DNA from: Suilimivivens sp045586385
GTDB lineage: Bacteria > Bacillota > Clostridia > Lachnospirales > Lachnospiraceae
DNA length: 64,000 nucleotides
Assembly: GCA_045586385.1 (NCBI GenBank)
Contig: JAZNAE010000011.1
Coordinates: 198,195 to 262,194 of the forward strand
Direction: 5' to 3'
Part shown: piece by piece, positions 18,146-27,600 of the stretch
Position numbering within the stretch: position 1 is the stretch's first letter
How the letters are laid out: the number at the start of each line of letters is the position of its first letter
Translations under genes and position numbers: made by a program
The notes under the pieces: model-generated
The model's database searches: none
Told to the model about the DNA's origin: nothing
What the model saw: only the letters and a program-made list of their open reading frames with translations

Positions 18146-18820
18146 ATGAGTTTTGGAGATGTGATTAAAAAATCAGTAATGGATGGGTTTTCTTATGCGG
18201 ATTTATCTTCGACGAAAATTATTACAACGCTGATAATTACTTTTTTGATAGCAGTATACATATTTTTTGTATATAAATTAATAACAAAAAGTTCTTTTTA
18301 TTTCAAGAGTTTTAATGTGAGCATGGCTATTATTTCTGTGGTGACTGCAGGGATTATTCTTGCTATGCAGTCCAGTATTGTGATTTCACTCGGTATGGTG
18401 GGTGCGCTTTCCATAGTGAGATTCCGGACTGCTATTAAGGATCCGATGGATTTGTTGTTTTTGTTTTGGTCAATCGGAACAGGTATTATATGTGGTGCAG
18501 GATTATATGAAATAGCAGTTATTTTAGGCGTGATCGTAACAGTAGGAATTCTTATTTTAAACATGCTTCCCATCAGAATGTGCCCCTATTTAATTATTAT
18601 TAACATGGGGTCAAGAGAGGCAGAAGACAATGTTTACAGAGTGATAAAAGAAATGAAAGGTTCATATAAACTTAAGTCCAAAAATATCACTAAAGAAGAC
18701 ATAGATCTCATTTTGGAAGTGAAGGTAAAGGATGAAAAGGAACTTGTAGAAATTATTTCTGAGATAAAAGGGGTTATGTCTGTTTCTATGCTTGCGCATG
18801 ACGGAGAGATAAAAGGGTAG
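18146..18820 (+). CDS. DUF4956 integral membrane protein (cassette B)
   Basis: A 224-residue homologue of the protein at 3057-3737, with the same four-helix region, the same SLGMVGALSIVRFR core, and a soluble C-terminal domain ending in AHDGEIKG (compare SHDGEFRV in copy A). The reading frame is open further upstream, into the end of the VTC gene, but I choose ATG at 18146 because an AGAGAGG ribosome site precedes it and the protein then aligns end to end with copy A. Function unknown; the link to polyphosphate is by its VTC partner. Confidence 0.85.
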   Translation: MSFGDVIKKSVMDGFSYADLSSTKIITTLIITFLIAVYIFFVYKLITKSSFYFKSFNVSMAIISVVTAGIILAMQSSIVISLGMVGALSIVRFRTAIKDPMDLLFLFWSIGTGIICGAGLYEIAVILGVIVTVGILILNMLPIRMCPYLIIINMGSREAEDNVYRVIKEMKGSYKLKSKNITKEDIDLILEVKVKDEKELVEIISEIKGVMSVSMLAHDGEIKG

Positions 18821-18823
18821 TGC

Positions 18824-18852
18824 TTGACGTAATTTGAAATCAATGTTAGCAT
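18824..18852 (+). promoter_or_regulatory. sigma-A-type promoter with extended -10
   Basis: TTGACG at 18824-18829, a 17-base spacer ending in TGT, and TAGCAT at 18847-18852. It begins three bases after the DUF4956 stop and drives the radical SAM gene at 18901. Confidence 0.65.
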
Positions 18853-18900
18853 TATTAAATGGCGTAATTGATAAAAAAGGATGAATAAAAGGAGATAATC

Positions 18901-19881
18901 ATGCCCATTAGATATCATAATTTCGGAGGCAGAATCGGCTGGGAGATGCAGAAGAGATTTCCCATGTTTTCCTCTGAAAGTTATTTAAAGCTTCAGTTTT
19001 TAACCAGAAATAAATTGCAGAAAAAGTATATTGATTATTTTTTGGACGGTGAAGAGGTACCTATGCCACTTGTGGTAAACTTAGAGACCATTAACCGTTG
19101 TAACAGCACCTGTTCTTTCTGCACAGCCAATAAAAATGCGGAGAAACGTCCATATATGCGTATGGAGGATGAACTGTTCTACAGTATTATCGACCAGCTT
19201 CATGACTGGGGATATAAGGGACATCTGACACTTTACGGAAATAATGAACCTTTCCTTGATACCAGAATTGTAGAGTTCCATAAATACTGCAGAGAAAAGC
19301 TTCCGGACAGTTTTATTTTCTTATCAACCAACGGACTTCTTCTGACCGTGGATAAATTAAAAGAAATTGTACCTTATGTGGATCAGTTCATTATTAATAA
19401 CTACTGCAGAGACATGAAGTTGCATGATAATGTAAAGGAAGTTTATGATTATGTGAAAGCGCATCCGGAAGAGTTTAAGGATGTGGATATTCTGATACAG
19501 ATGCGTTACATGGATGCAGTACTTACCAACCGTGCAGGCAGTGCACCAAACAAACAGAATACGCAGAAGATAATCAAAGAAACATGCCTGATGCCTTATA
19601 CGGATATGTTTATTTTCCCGGACGGTAGAATGGGCATTTGCTGCTGTGATAACTTTGAAGTGACCAATCTTGCAGATTTAAAGGAAGTACCGTTAAAAGA
19701 GGCATGGAACAGCGAAGAGTATAAAAAACTCCGGCAGGCCATCAGGACAAGCCGAAGTGATTATGGTTTCTGTAAATACTGTGATTTCATTGATGCGGGA
19801 CTACGTATGGATGCGGTAGATGATACCTTAAAGAACCGCGATGCAAGGCATGGTGCCAGACAGTCTTTATTCAGAAAATAA
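18901..19881 (+). CDS. radical SAM/SPASM-domain protein
   Basis: A 326-residue radical SAM enzyme. The cluster-binding CxxxCxxC is at C67, C71 and C74 (CNSTCSFC), followed by the SAM-binding LTLYGNNEPFLD stretch. The C-terminal third holds further cysteines (GICCCDN, GFCKYC) in the SPASM pattern, which binds extra iron-sulfur clusters. Such proteins modify peptides, sugars or other small substrates. It has an excellent AAAGGAG ribosome site and its own promoter. Its 3' end overlaps the converging HAD gene by 15 bases. No precursor peptide gene is visible beside it, so a glycan or lipid-sugar substrate fits the context better, but this is a guess. Confidence 0.8.
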   Translation: MPIRYHNFGGRIGWEMQKRFPMFSSESYLKLQFLTRNKLQKKYIDYFLDGEEVPMPLVVNLETINRCNSTCSFCTANKNAEKRPYMRMEDELFYSIIDQLHDWGYKGHLTLYGNNEPFLDTRIVEFHKYCREKLPDSFIFLSTNGLLLTVDKLKEIVPYVDQFIINNYCRDMKLHDNVKEVYDYVKAHPEEFKDVDILIQMRYMDAVLTNRAGSAPNKQNTQKIIKETCLMPYTDMFIFPDGRMGICCCDNFEVTNLADLKEVPLKEAWNSEEYKKLRQAIRTSRSDYGFCKYCDFIDAGLRMDAVDDTLKNRDARHGARQSLFRK

Positions 19882-20553
19882 AAGCGGATATTGTTTCCGA
19901 CGCTGAAATTTATGTTTCTTTAAAATCAAATAGTCCACACCGGCTGATATGGCAGCCTGGCCGTCTTTGCTAAAGCGGTCACCTATCATAAGAACCTTGG
20001 AAGGCTCTGTAATGCCATAGACAGACATGATAAAGGCAATTCCTTTAGGATTGGGCTTCATACATCCGATTTCTTCCTGTCCGCCATAAAAGCAGGGGAT
20101 GGCAGGGAATTTAAGGGCATCACGCTTATCGGTAGCCGGATAATCAGAATAAATCACCACCTGTTTCTTTTGCAGGTGGTATTTTTTTATGATTTCAAAG
20201 AGCGTGTGGTCCCGATATTTACAAATGATAGAGAGCGGTTTGTCATAAATCCATTTTTGTACAGTTCCGCTAATCGTTTGTGCAGAAATGCCGGTTTGTG
20301 CAGAGAGATAAGCGTACTGGGCGTTATCGATATCATCATCTTTCTGTGCTGCAATATCTCTATCCGCAAATGTATTCCAATGTTCCCGCAGTTTGCGGAA
20401 TTTCAGAACGGTTATAATTTCTGAAAAACCTCCGGGTTTTAAGCAGGAGAAAACCATTTTAAGTGCCATATGAATTTGTAAGGGACGCTGAAAATAAAGC
20501 GTCCCGTCCATGTCAAATAGAATCAAATTGTATTCATTAATGTTTTTTTTCAT
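19867..20553 (-). CDS. HAD-superfamily phosphatase
   Basis: A 228-residue HAD hydrolase, last gene of the minus-strand operon. Motif I is FDMDGT with D14 and D16, motif II is IYSDYP, motif III the Lys of GCMKPNPKG, motif IV GDRFSKD; all catalytic residues are present. It probably removes phosphate from a small sugar phosphate or from a lipid-linked sugar phosphate. Its position directly after a UbiA enzyme of the phosphoribosyl type suggests it dephosphorylates polyprenyl-phosphoryl-5-phosphoribose, the role given to the Rv3807c-type phosphatase in mycobacteria, although that enzyme is of another family. A ribosome site AAAGGAA precedes the start. Confidence 0.8.
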   Translation of the reverse strand: MKKNINEYNLILFDMDGTLYFQRPLQIHMALKMVFSCLKPGGFSEIITVLKFRKLREHWNTFADRDIAAQKDDDIDNAQYAYLSAQTGISAQTISGTVQKWIYDKPLSIICKYRDHTLFEIIKKYHLQKKQVVIYSDYPATDKRDALKFPAIPCFYGGQEEIGCMKPNPKGIAFIMSVYGITEPSKVLMIGDRFSKDGQAAISAGVDYLILKKHKFQRRKQYPLLFSE

Positions 20554-20586
20554 AATAATTCCTTTTTATTTAAAAACTCAGGCAAC

Positions 20587-21513
20587 CTACAGATTAATTA
20601 AGTGTGGATCACTGAAAGCGTGTAGGGAAGGAATGTCAATCAGTGTCAGTAAAATAAAGATGACAATCACTAAGCCTACAATCATCAGGAGTTTCTTTTC
20701 TTTGTAAAGCTTTTCCGGTTTTTGTACGGCGGAGTCATCGTTGAATGCCATCATAACATAGTAGGCAAACAGTAAAAACATAAAAGGCATAGCCACCACA
20801 TATTCAATACGGTATTTTACAAGAAAGATACCGATACAGAAGGTGGCACACAGTGCATAAAAGAAAGAAGAGCCAAATAATGTTTTTTCGGTGTAATATT
20901 TAAAGGATTTACGATATAAGCCGGCCACCTCCGGATTGCCAATCATCCGATATTCAGCAAGTCGCTTAGTACCCATAAGGAAGGCACCTGCCATCCAGTA
21001 GCCGATTAAAATACTGACAGGAGGAAGTACACAATCCGTAATAATAAACCAGCCAAGAAGCAGACGGATCATATTGTTGACGGACTCGGAAAGTACGTCA
21101 AGAAAGATGATATCTTTACTTCTGATGGGCTTTACGTTATAAATAAGTCCCATGATAAGAAGCCACACTTCCATGGCAAGAAACAAATAATTGATGCAGA
21201 GGGATAAAAGGATACCAAGCAGTGCAAAAATGAAATATTCAATCATTACGAATTTAAACTTCACATTACCGCCTACTACCGGCCGGTTTTTCTTGGTGGG
21301 ATGAAACTTATCAAATTCCGCATCCAGCCATTCGTTAATAACATAATTGGCTGAAGCGATAAAGCAGGTAGCCAGAAAGCCGATAATCATGTAAAGGATA
21401 TTGACAGAACGCTGGCTTTCATTTAAAAGAAGGATTGCTACGGCAATACCCGGAATGATAAATGCATTTTTGATCCAATGGTCAAGTCTTGCAATTTTAA
21501 TATAGTCTTTCAT
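20587..21513 (-). CDS. UbiA-family prenyltransferase, polyprenyl-phosphate phosphoribosyltransferase-like
   Basis: A 308-residue UbiA enzyme with about eight to nine membrane helices. The first Asp-rich motif region reads NYVINEWLDAEFD, followed directly by HPTKKNRPV, the signature also seen in decaprenyl-phosphate phosphoribosyltransferase (Rv3806c), which joins PRPP to a polyprenyl phosphate. The second acidic motif lies in DIIFLDVLSES. The frame is open upstream, but ATG at 21513 has an AGGAGGAA ribosome site and gives the expected N-terminus; this start lies just inside the end of the preceding gene. The probable product is a lipid-linked phosphoribose, to be trimmed by the HAD enzyme and used by a GT-C protein. 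The family is firm; substrate is inferred. Confidence 0.8.
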   Translation of the reverse strand: MKDYIKIARLDHWIKNAFIIPGIAVAILLLNESQRSVNILYMIIGFLATCFIASANYVINEWLDAEFDKFHPTKKNRPVVGGNVKFKFVMIEYFIFALLGILLSLCINYLFLAMEVWLLIMGLIYNVKPIRSKDIIFLDVLSESVNNMIRLLLGWFIITDCVLPPVSILIGYWMAGAFLMGTKRLAEYRMIGNPEVAGLYRKSFKYYTEKTLFGSSFFYALCATFCIGIFLVKYRIEYVVAMPFMFLLFAYYVMMAFNDDSAVQKPEKLYKEKKLLMIVGLVIVIFILLTLIDIPSLHAFSDPHLINL

Positions 21514-23024
21514 GAGTTCCTCCTGAAAAGGTAATAAGTAAATGTTAGGCCGTCCCATTCATAGGGGGCTTCGCTTACAAGTTCATAATGATCCCAAATA
21601 CAATCGGGATAGGTGTCTCTGGCGATAATAAACATGGTCTTTGCCTCAGTGACATACCGGTCCTGTTCCCGGAACATTTCTTCAAAAGCAATACCGTTGG
21701 TCTGGAAGAATTTACAGGTCGGCACAATATCCGCAACTGTGTAGAGACCGGCATCCAGACATCCGATATTGAGCAGGGTAGGGTTACTTTCTTCCAATAC
21801 GATATCTCTGAACTGATATAAAAAGTAAGAGTTTTTATCCTGTTTTAAAAAGTAAGAATTCATGGATGCCAGATAGGAAAATCCCATGCTTATCACTACT
21901 GATATTATCATAAAGGCAGGAATTAATTTGGTCAATGGTTTCTTAAAAGGAAGTTTTTCTATAAGAATGCCCAATACCACAAATCCTAAAACAGTAAATA
22001 CAGTCAGAGGAATGGAGTAATAAGGAAGAACGGAGCCTCCCACATAAATACCCAGAAATAAAAAGCCTGCAAGGCAAAGCAGATTGAGCTTTTCATACCA
22101 TCTTACTTTAAAGGAGAGAAATATGGAAACCATGCCGATGATAATAAAGGCAAAGTAAGGCAGATTGTCCAGTATGAGCCAGTAAAGAATCTTGGCAAGT
22201 TCATAGACTCTGGTGAACAAACTGATAGCTTCCTCCTGCAGATTGCTGTATAAGAATACATTATTGTAAATGTAGCATTGATACCAGTCATCAAGGGCAC
22301 CGTTTACTCCGAAATAAATAAGCCAGGGGAGCAGGGTGAGAATCATGCCGCCAAGGAATGTAAGGCATCCTTTAAAAAAACCTTTGAAGTCTTTATGGGC
22401 AAGGTAAGCAAAGGCCATCATGGACATCCATGCAAAGTAAAAACCGAGCATGGTATATTTAACCTGCATGATAATGCCTGCAAAAATTCCATTTAGTAAA
22501 ATCATTTTCAAAGCAGGGGAGACATCAGTCTGTTCTTTAAAGTATTGTATGGAGAAGAAAAGGCTAAAACCAAGCAAGGGAAGACAAAATTCTTCTGCCG
22601 CACCACCCCAGTAAAAGCTTTTGGAGGATAAAATTACGGCGCCCAGTATCGGAAGAAGCAGACAGGAGGTTTTACGGCTGCAATATAAATTCAGAACATT
22701 AAAACAAGAAAAGAGAAAGGCACCTACTGCGATGATTTCCAAAAGAAAGACGCCTGCAAAGGAATCGTGGCAAAGCAGATAGGCAATGCCGTAAACGAGA
22801 TATAAATAGGGGCCCTTTTGGTCGTATAAATCGCGGTAGATAACCTGTCCATTCATCATTCCTTTTCCCATGGTAAAATAACTGTTTGCATCGTTCCAGT
22901 CGTTACAGGGATAAAGGAAAGAAGAGCGTGAACATAGTAGCAGCAACAGAAAAGCTGTTGCTGCACACCATAAAATGACTATTTTGTTTTGCGAAAAACT
23001 TTGCTTTGGATTTGTCTCTTTCAT
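21510..23024 (-). CDS. polytopic membrane protein, GT39/GT-C-like glycosyltransferase
   Basis: A 504-residue protein with about eleven membrane segments and a C-terminal outer domain of about 110 residues. The first outer loop has NDWNDANSYF and YRDLYDQKGPYLY (about residues 38-72), the pattern of the ArnT/GT39-type enzymes that use polyprenyl-linked sugars. With the UbiA and HAD genes downstream it could transfer a lipid-linked pentose to a surface polymer. The start lies 3 bases after the flavoprotein stop and has no clear ribosome site of its own, so coupling to the upstream gene is likely; its 3' end overlaps the UbiA start by four bases. Sugar not known. Confidence 0.7.
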   Translation of the reverse strand: MKETNPKQSFSQNKIVILWCAATAFLLLLLCSRSSFLYPCNDWNDANSYFTMGKGMMNGQVIYRDLYDQKGPYLYLVYGIAYLLCHDSFAGVFLLEIIAVGAFLFSCFNVLNLYCSRKTSCLLLPILGAVILSSKSFYWGGAAEEFCLPLLGFSLFFSIQYFKEQTDVSPALKMILLNGIFAGIIMQVKYTMLGFYFAWMSMMAFAYLAHKDFKGFFKGCLTFLGGMILTLLPWLIYFGVNGALDDWYQCYIYNNVFLYSNLQEEAISLFTRVYELAKILYWLILDNLPYFAFIIIGMVSIFLSFKVRWYEKLNLLCLAGFLFLGIYVGGSVLPYYSIPLTVFTVLGFVVLGILIEKLPFKKPLTKLIPAFMIISVVISMGFSYLASMNSYFLKQDKNSYFLYQFRDIVLEESNPTLLNIGCLDAGLYTVADIVPTCKFFQTNGIAFEEMFREQDRYVTEAKTMFIIARDTYPDCIWDHYELVSEAPYEWDGLTFTYYLFRRNS

Positions 23025-23027
23025 AAA

Positions 23028-24602
23028 TTAATCAACTTCTGCTTCGTTTTGTTTTGCTTCTTCGTGATATTCTTTCTCCGTGTTGACACTCCAGATATTT
23101 GTCTTGTCCTTTTCGCCGGACAAGATGTTCTTTACGGTTTCAAAAGAGGTAACCATGGAGTGGTCGATATTATTGTATCTGTGCTGACCGTTACGACCTA
23201 CGCAATAGAGGTTGTCGATGGTCTTTAGATAATCAACAAGCGTATCGATTTCATCATAAGTATCAAAGTAAGCAGGATATGCTTTCTTTACTTTTTCCAT
23301 ATGGGTATCAATAACGGCATCTGCATTACTGATCAGTCCCAATTTAATCATTTCTTCAATACCGATTTTGGAGAATTCTTCTTCAGACATATTCCAGAAT
23401 TCATCGCCTTCGTTCACGAAGTATTCAAGACCGATCCATACGGTATTTTCCAAATCTTTAATCATATAAGGAGACCAGTTGTTGTAAATCTGGAAACGTC
23501 CCAGTTTGACATTGCGGTCTTGTACATATACCCAGCAGTCGGGAACAATGTTGCTGACCGTTTTAATGTTTGTTTTATTAACAAGATTAATTTTCGGAAC
23601 CAAAACACCTAAGGTCATGTAATCACGATAAGGGAGTCCGGCAGCGATTCTGGCGGGAGCGGCAGGAACATCGTTCATGCCTGCAACCAAATCTTTAACC
23701 GGCATGGAGGAGATGATGTAATCACCTTCCATGGTAAGTTCTTCACCGTTCATCTCGTAGCTAAGACCGGTAAGAAGGTTGTCCGCATTTTTATGAATCT
23801 TGGTTACCTTGGCATTTTTGTAAATGGTACCGCCAAGCTTTACTACTTCTTCTGCGGTTACGTCCCAAAGCTGGCCAGGACCTAATTTGGGATATTTAAA
23901 TTCTTCAATCAAAGAAGTTTCTACCTTACGGTTTTTTACTTTAAATATTTTTCCGAATACATCTTTGAGAATAGCTATGATGGAGAGTCCTTTGACACGT
24001 TGTGCACCCCAGGAAGCATCAATTTCTTTGGGATGACGTCCCCACAAATTTTCTGTATAGTATTCAAAAAACATGGAATAAAGCTTGCGTCCGAAACGGT
24101 TAATATAAAAGTTTTCAAGATTATCTTCGGGAAGCTTACGGAAAAGGGAAGCCAGATAACTAAAGCCTACCTTCATGGTAGTAAAAAATCCCATATTTTT
24201 GAGGGTTTCCAATTTTAGGGAAATCGGATAATCATAAAATTTGGAATCAAAAAGAATACGTGATACACGGTGTCTGGTCAGCATAACACGGTCTTCCTTC
24301 TCAGGGTCCGGTCCGCCCTCGCAAAGGGGCATGGGGCGGTTTAAAAGAATGTCATCATATGTGGGATGTCCCTGCATGGGAAGCATATGGTCCCACCATG
24401 CATTTACCTCAGGAATTTTGGAGAAGAAACGATGTCCGCCCATATCCATACGATTTCCGTTATAATTTACTGTTTTGGAAATACCACCGAAACAGTCACT
24501 TTCTTCAAAAACTATTACTTCAATGTCATCAGATTTGGTTAACAGTTCATATGCGGCTGTAAGACCTGCAGGACCTGCTCCGATAATCAGTGCTTTTTTC
24601 AT
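23028..24602 (-). CDS. NAD(P)/FAD-dependent oxidoreductase, UDP-galactopyranose mutase/amine-oxidase fold
   Basis: A 524-residue flavoprotein and first gene of the minus-strand operon. The FAD motif GAGPAGLTAAYEL lies at residues 8-20, followed by a Glu-ending strand (VIVFEESDCFGG) and the MGGHRFFSK block. The C-terminal VGRNGQHRYNNIDHS block closes the FAD site. It looks like proteins annotated as protoporphyrinogen oxidase-like or UDP-galactopyranose mutase-like, which in surface-glycan clusters may act on a furanose or lipid-linked sugar. A strong promoter lies 44 bases upstream. Which of these reactions it performs is open. Confidence 0.78.
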   Translation of the reverse strand: MKKALIIGAGPAGLTAAYELLTKSDDIEVIVFEESDCFGGISKTVNYNGNRMDMGGHRFFSKIPEVNAWWDHMLPMQGHPTYDDILLNRPMPLCEGGPDPEKEDRVMLTRHRVSRILFDSKFYDYPISLKLETLKNMGFFTTMKVGFSYLASLFRKLPEDNLENFYINRFGRKLYSMFFEYYTENLWGRHPKEIDASWGAQRVKGLSIIAILKDVFGKIFKVKNRKVETSLIEEFKYPKLGPGQLWDVTAEEVVKLGGTIYKNAKVTKIHKNADNLLTGLSYEMNGEELTMEGDYIISSMPVKDLVAGMNDVPAAPARIAAGLPYRDYMTLGVLVPKINLVNKTNIKTVSNIVPDCWVYVQDRNVKLGRFQIYNNWSPYMIKDLENTVWIGLEYFVNEGDEFWNMSEEEFSKIGIEEMIKLGLISNADAVIDTHMEKVKKAYPAYFDTYDEIDTLVDYLKTIDNLYCVGRNGQHRYNNIDHSMVTSFETVKNILSGEKDKTNIWSVNTEKEYHEEAKQNEAEVD

Positions 24603-24645
24603 AATGTATAATTACCTTTCCTTTTATTCGCATAAGAGTATAACT

Positions 24646-24674
24646 ATTTTAACATAATTTAGAAATAGTGTCTA
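24646..24674 (-). promoter_or_regulatory. sigma-A-type promoter of the flavoprotein-UbiA-HAD operon
   Basis: Reading the minus strand, TAGACA (24674-24669), a 17-base spacer ending in TGT, and TAAAAT (24651-24646). It abuts the stop codon of the rhamnosidase gene, so the operon has its own start even though both lie on the same strand. Confidence 0.65.
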
Positions 24675-27600
24675 CTAATGGGAAATTGTAAAATGATAAT
24701 TTCCCGAGGATAATTCATATATTACTTTATTATTCGAAATACCCGTATAAAATACGCCGTCTTTGTCTGAGATTTGCTTTCCATTTTCCAAATAAGTCTG
24801 TTGTTCGGGAAGTACAGGCAGCGACAGTGTGGCTGTTGTGTTGGCAGGTATTTCAAAAATGTAGTCATAACCGTTTTCTGTTTGAGAGTAACTTACGGAA
24901 ATAGTTCCGTAAATACTGTCGTAACTGCCGGTTACATGGGAAAGGGCTCCTGTAACCTGTGGTTCTAAGAAGAAGTGTTTATATCCGGGGTGGCTTTCAT
25001 CACTCTTTATTCCCAAAATATCTGTATACAAGAAACTTGCCGGTGTGCCATAGGCGTAATGATTCAGAGAACCGTCGAGAGTGTAAGTGCCATCTTCGTT
25101 TTCGCTGTATGCAGTCCACTGTTCCCAAGTAGTAGTGGCTCCTTTTTTTACTTGATAAAGAAGAGAAGGAGCTTCTTCCTGTAAAAGTAATCGGTAAGCG
25201 GCATCAATTTTATTGTTTTCAGACAATGTCGGAAGAAGGTAACCGATTCCGGAAAAACCTGCTTTCATTTGATAATTGTGAGCCTCTAAGTTGGTAATCA
25301 GACAGCCCACCGCATTTTCCTTTAATTCTTCCGGGAATAAGTCAAAGGCGAGACCGAGAGAAAAGGCTGTCTGGGAATAGCATTCAACGGCTCCGGTTTC
25401 CAAAACATAAGTATCCTGCCATGCTTTTTTAAAACTTTCATAAACAGAAGCGTAATATTCTGCATCTTCGGTGCGTCCCAGGATCGTTGCCATTTTTGAT
25501 ACCAGTTGGGCACTGCGTGCACACCATGCGGTATCTGACAAGTCTGATGGGGTAGATTCTAATGATAAATGATCGCCGTAGCCGTTTGATGAACGGATAT
25601 GTTGATCGCTGGTTTCTACTAATACATCCACCCACTTACAAAGAGCATCATAGTTTTCTTCCACAATCGAAATATCCCCAAACTGTTGATATAAATTCCA
25701 TGTGATTATAACAGGTGCATCGCCCCAGCAATTGTTACTGCCGGTGCCATTACGCCCATCTTTGTCAGCACCGAAATTTCTGGGAGCCATATCAGGGAAA
25801 GAACCGCCATCTGTCTGCAGCATCCGCAGTTCGTCTAAATATTTACGATAAAAATTATAAGTATTTGCATGATAAGATGCAGTGAGGGAAAAAATCTGTG
25901 CATCTCCGGCCCATCCATGGCGTTCATCACGCTGAGGACAGTCTGTAGGGGTGTCCATAAAATTGCCCTGCTGGCTTCTGATGGTGTTTTCATAATACCT
26001 ATTTAATAATTCATTGGAACAGCTAAAGTTTCCGGTTTGCTCAAGGCCGGAAGAAAGAACCAACGCACGCACCTCTTCTGTAGAAGGAGCTTCGTCAACA
26101 CCTGTTATCTGCAGATAACGGAAACCGTGGAAGGTGTATTTGGGTTCAAAGGTTTCTCCTTCCGCACTTCCTTTCATTACATAATAGTCTGTAGCTTTGG
26201 CAGTTAAAAGATTTTTGGTCCAAACGGTACCCGGTGCATCATCAGCATTTGCAAGAGATTCGGTATTGATTTCTTCTCCGTATCGTAAAGTTACAACTTC
26301 TCCTTGCGTTCCATTCAAATGAAGCCGGACAGTTCCCACAATATTTTCTCCAAAATCGTAGACATATACGCCCTCTTTCGGTTCTGAGACGGATAGAGGG
26401 GCAAGTTCTCTGATACAGACAATGGGTTCGTTTTCCTTGGCTGTTAATGGCAGGGAATCATAACTTGCATCTACTGCATTTGTTGTTGCCGGAAGCCAGT
26501 CACTACCTACAGCAAAGTCGGCGGTATCAAATCCGGTCTGCTCGTAGCCTGCATCATAGAATTCTCCCTGATAAATATCGTCACTGCGGACAGGGCCATT
26601 TGTGTAGCATAAGAAGCTTTCGTCCGTGACAATGGTTTCGCATGTTCCGTCTTCATAGCAAATTTCCAGCATACCCTTAAGAGCGTTGGTATCTCCCCAG
26701 GGACTATAAATTTCAGGATAGCCTACGGCGCGGTCATACCAGCCATGCAGGAGAGTGATGCCTAAGACATTTTTACTATTTTTGGAAAGTAGCGGGGTAA
26801 TGTCATAGGTAACGTAAGAGAGCTGCTGATTGTATGCTAATTTTCCCGGGCCGAAATAGTCATCAGCAACAGCACTTTCATTTATGGAAGCGGAAAAACT
26901 GCCCAGTGCTGTCATATAAAGACGGGCACTTTTTATGGTTTTATCAGCGGTTTCAAATTCTCTTCTAAAAAGAGGAGCGGGTGATTCATACCCCGGTGTA
27001 AGAAGCAAGCCGCTTTTGATGCGAAGTCTTCCATTTTCTATTGTCACATAATAAGGTGAAAAAATGCTTTCTTCTGATTCAAAGTCATCCTGATAGAGTG
27101 TGTTGCCCATTTCATCTGTTATCAGTATGTTATCCAGATAGGCAAAGGAATTGCTTCTAGATTTATAGTATCCGATACTGCCAATGGGGGTGCTCTCAAT
27201 GGAGAAGTCGCCCACCGGCGTGTCATTAATGGTTACGGATAAGTTTTCATGGTTGACGGATAGTGTAACGGAAAAATGGGAACTGTCACTTACTATATTG
27301 GCGATATCTACCTCCTGAGTGGAGAGATATCCGCCCTGCATTTCATGCAGTGAAAAGAGTGCCCTATCCGGTTTGTTTGTAATTTCGCAAACATAGAGAT
27401 GTCCATATTCTCCTTCTTTTGCACCAAAAACAAAACCGGCTGTTGTATCGGTTAATTCCATGTCATATTGGATGTCATATACATAGGAATCGCTTTCATG
27501 TGTATAAGCAGGTGCAATACTTGAGGCGGAAATCCACTTTGCGTCACTCATGCCACCTTCCATAAGACCTGTTTCAAACCATGCAACTTCAGATGCAGTA

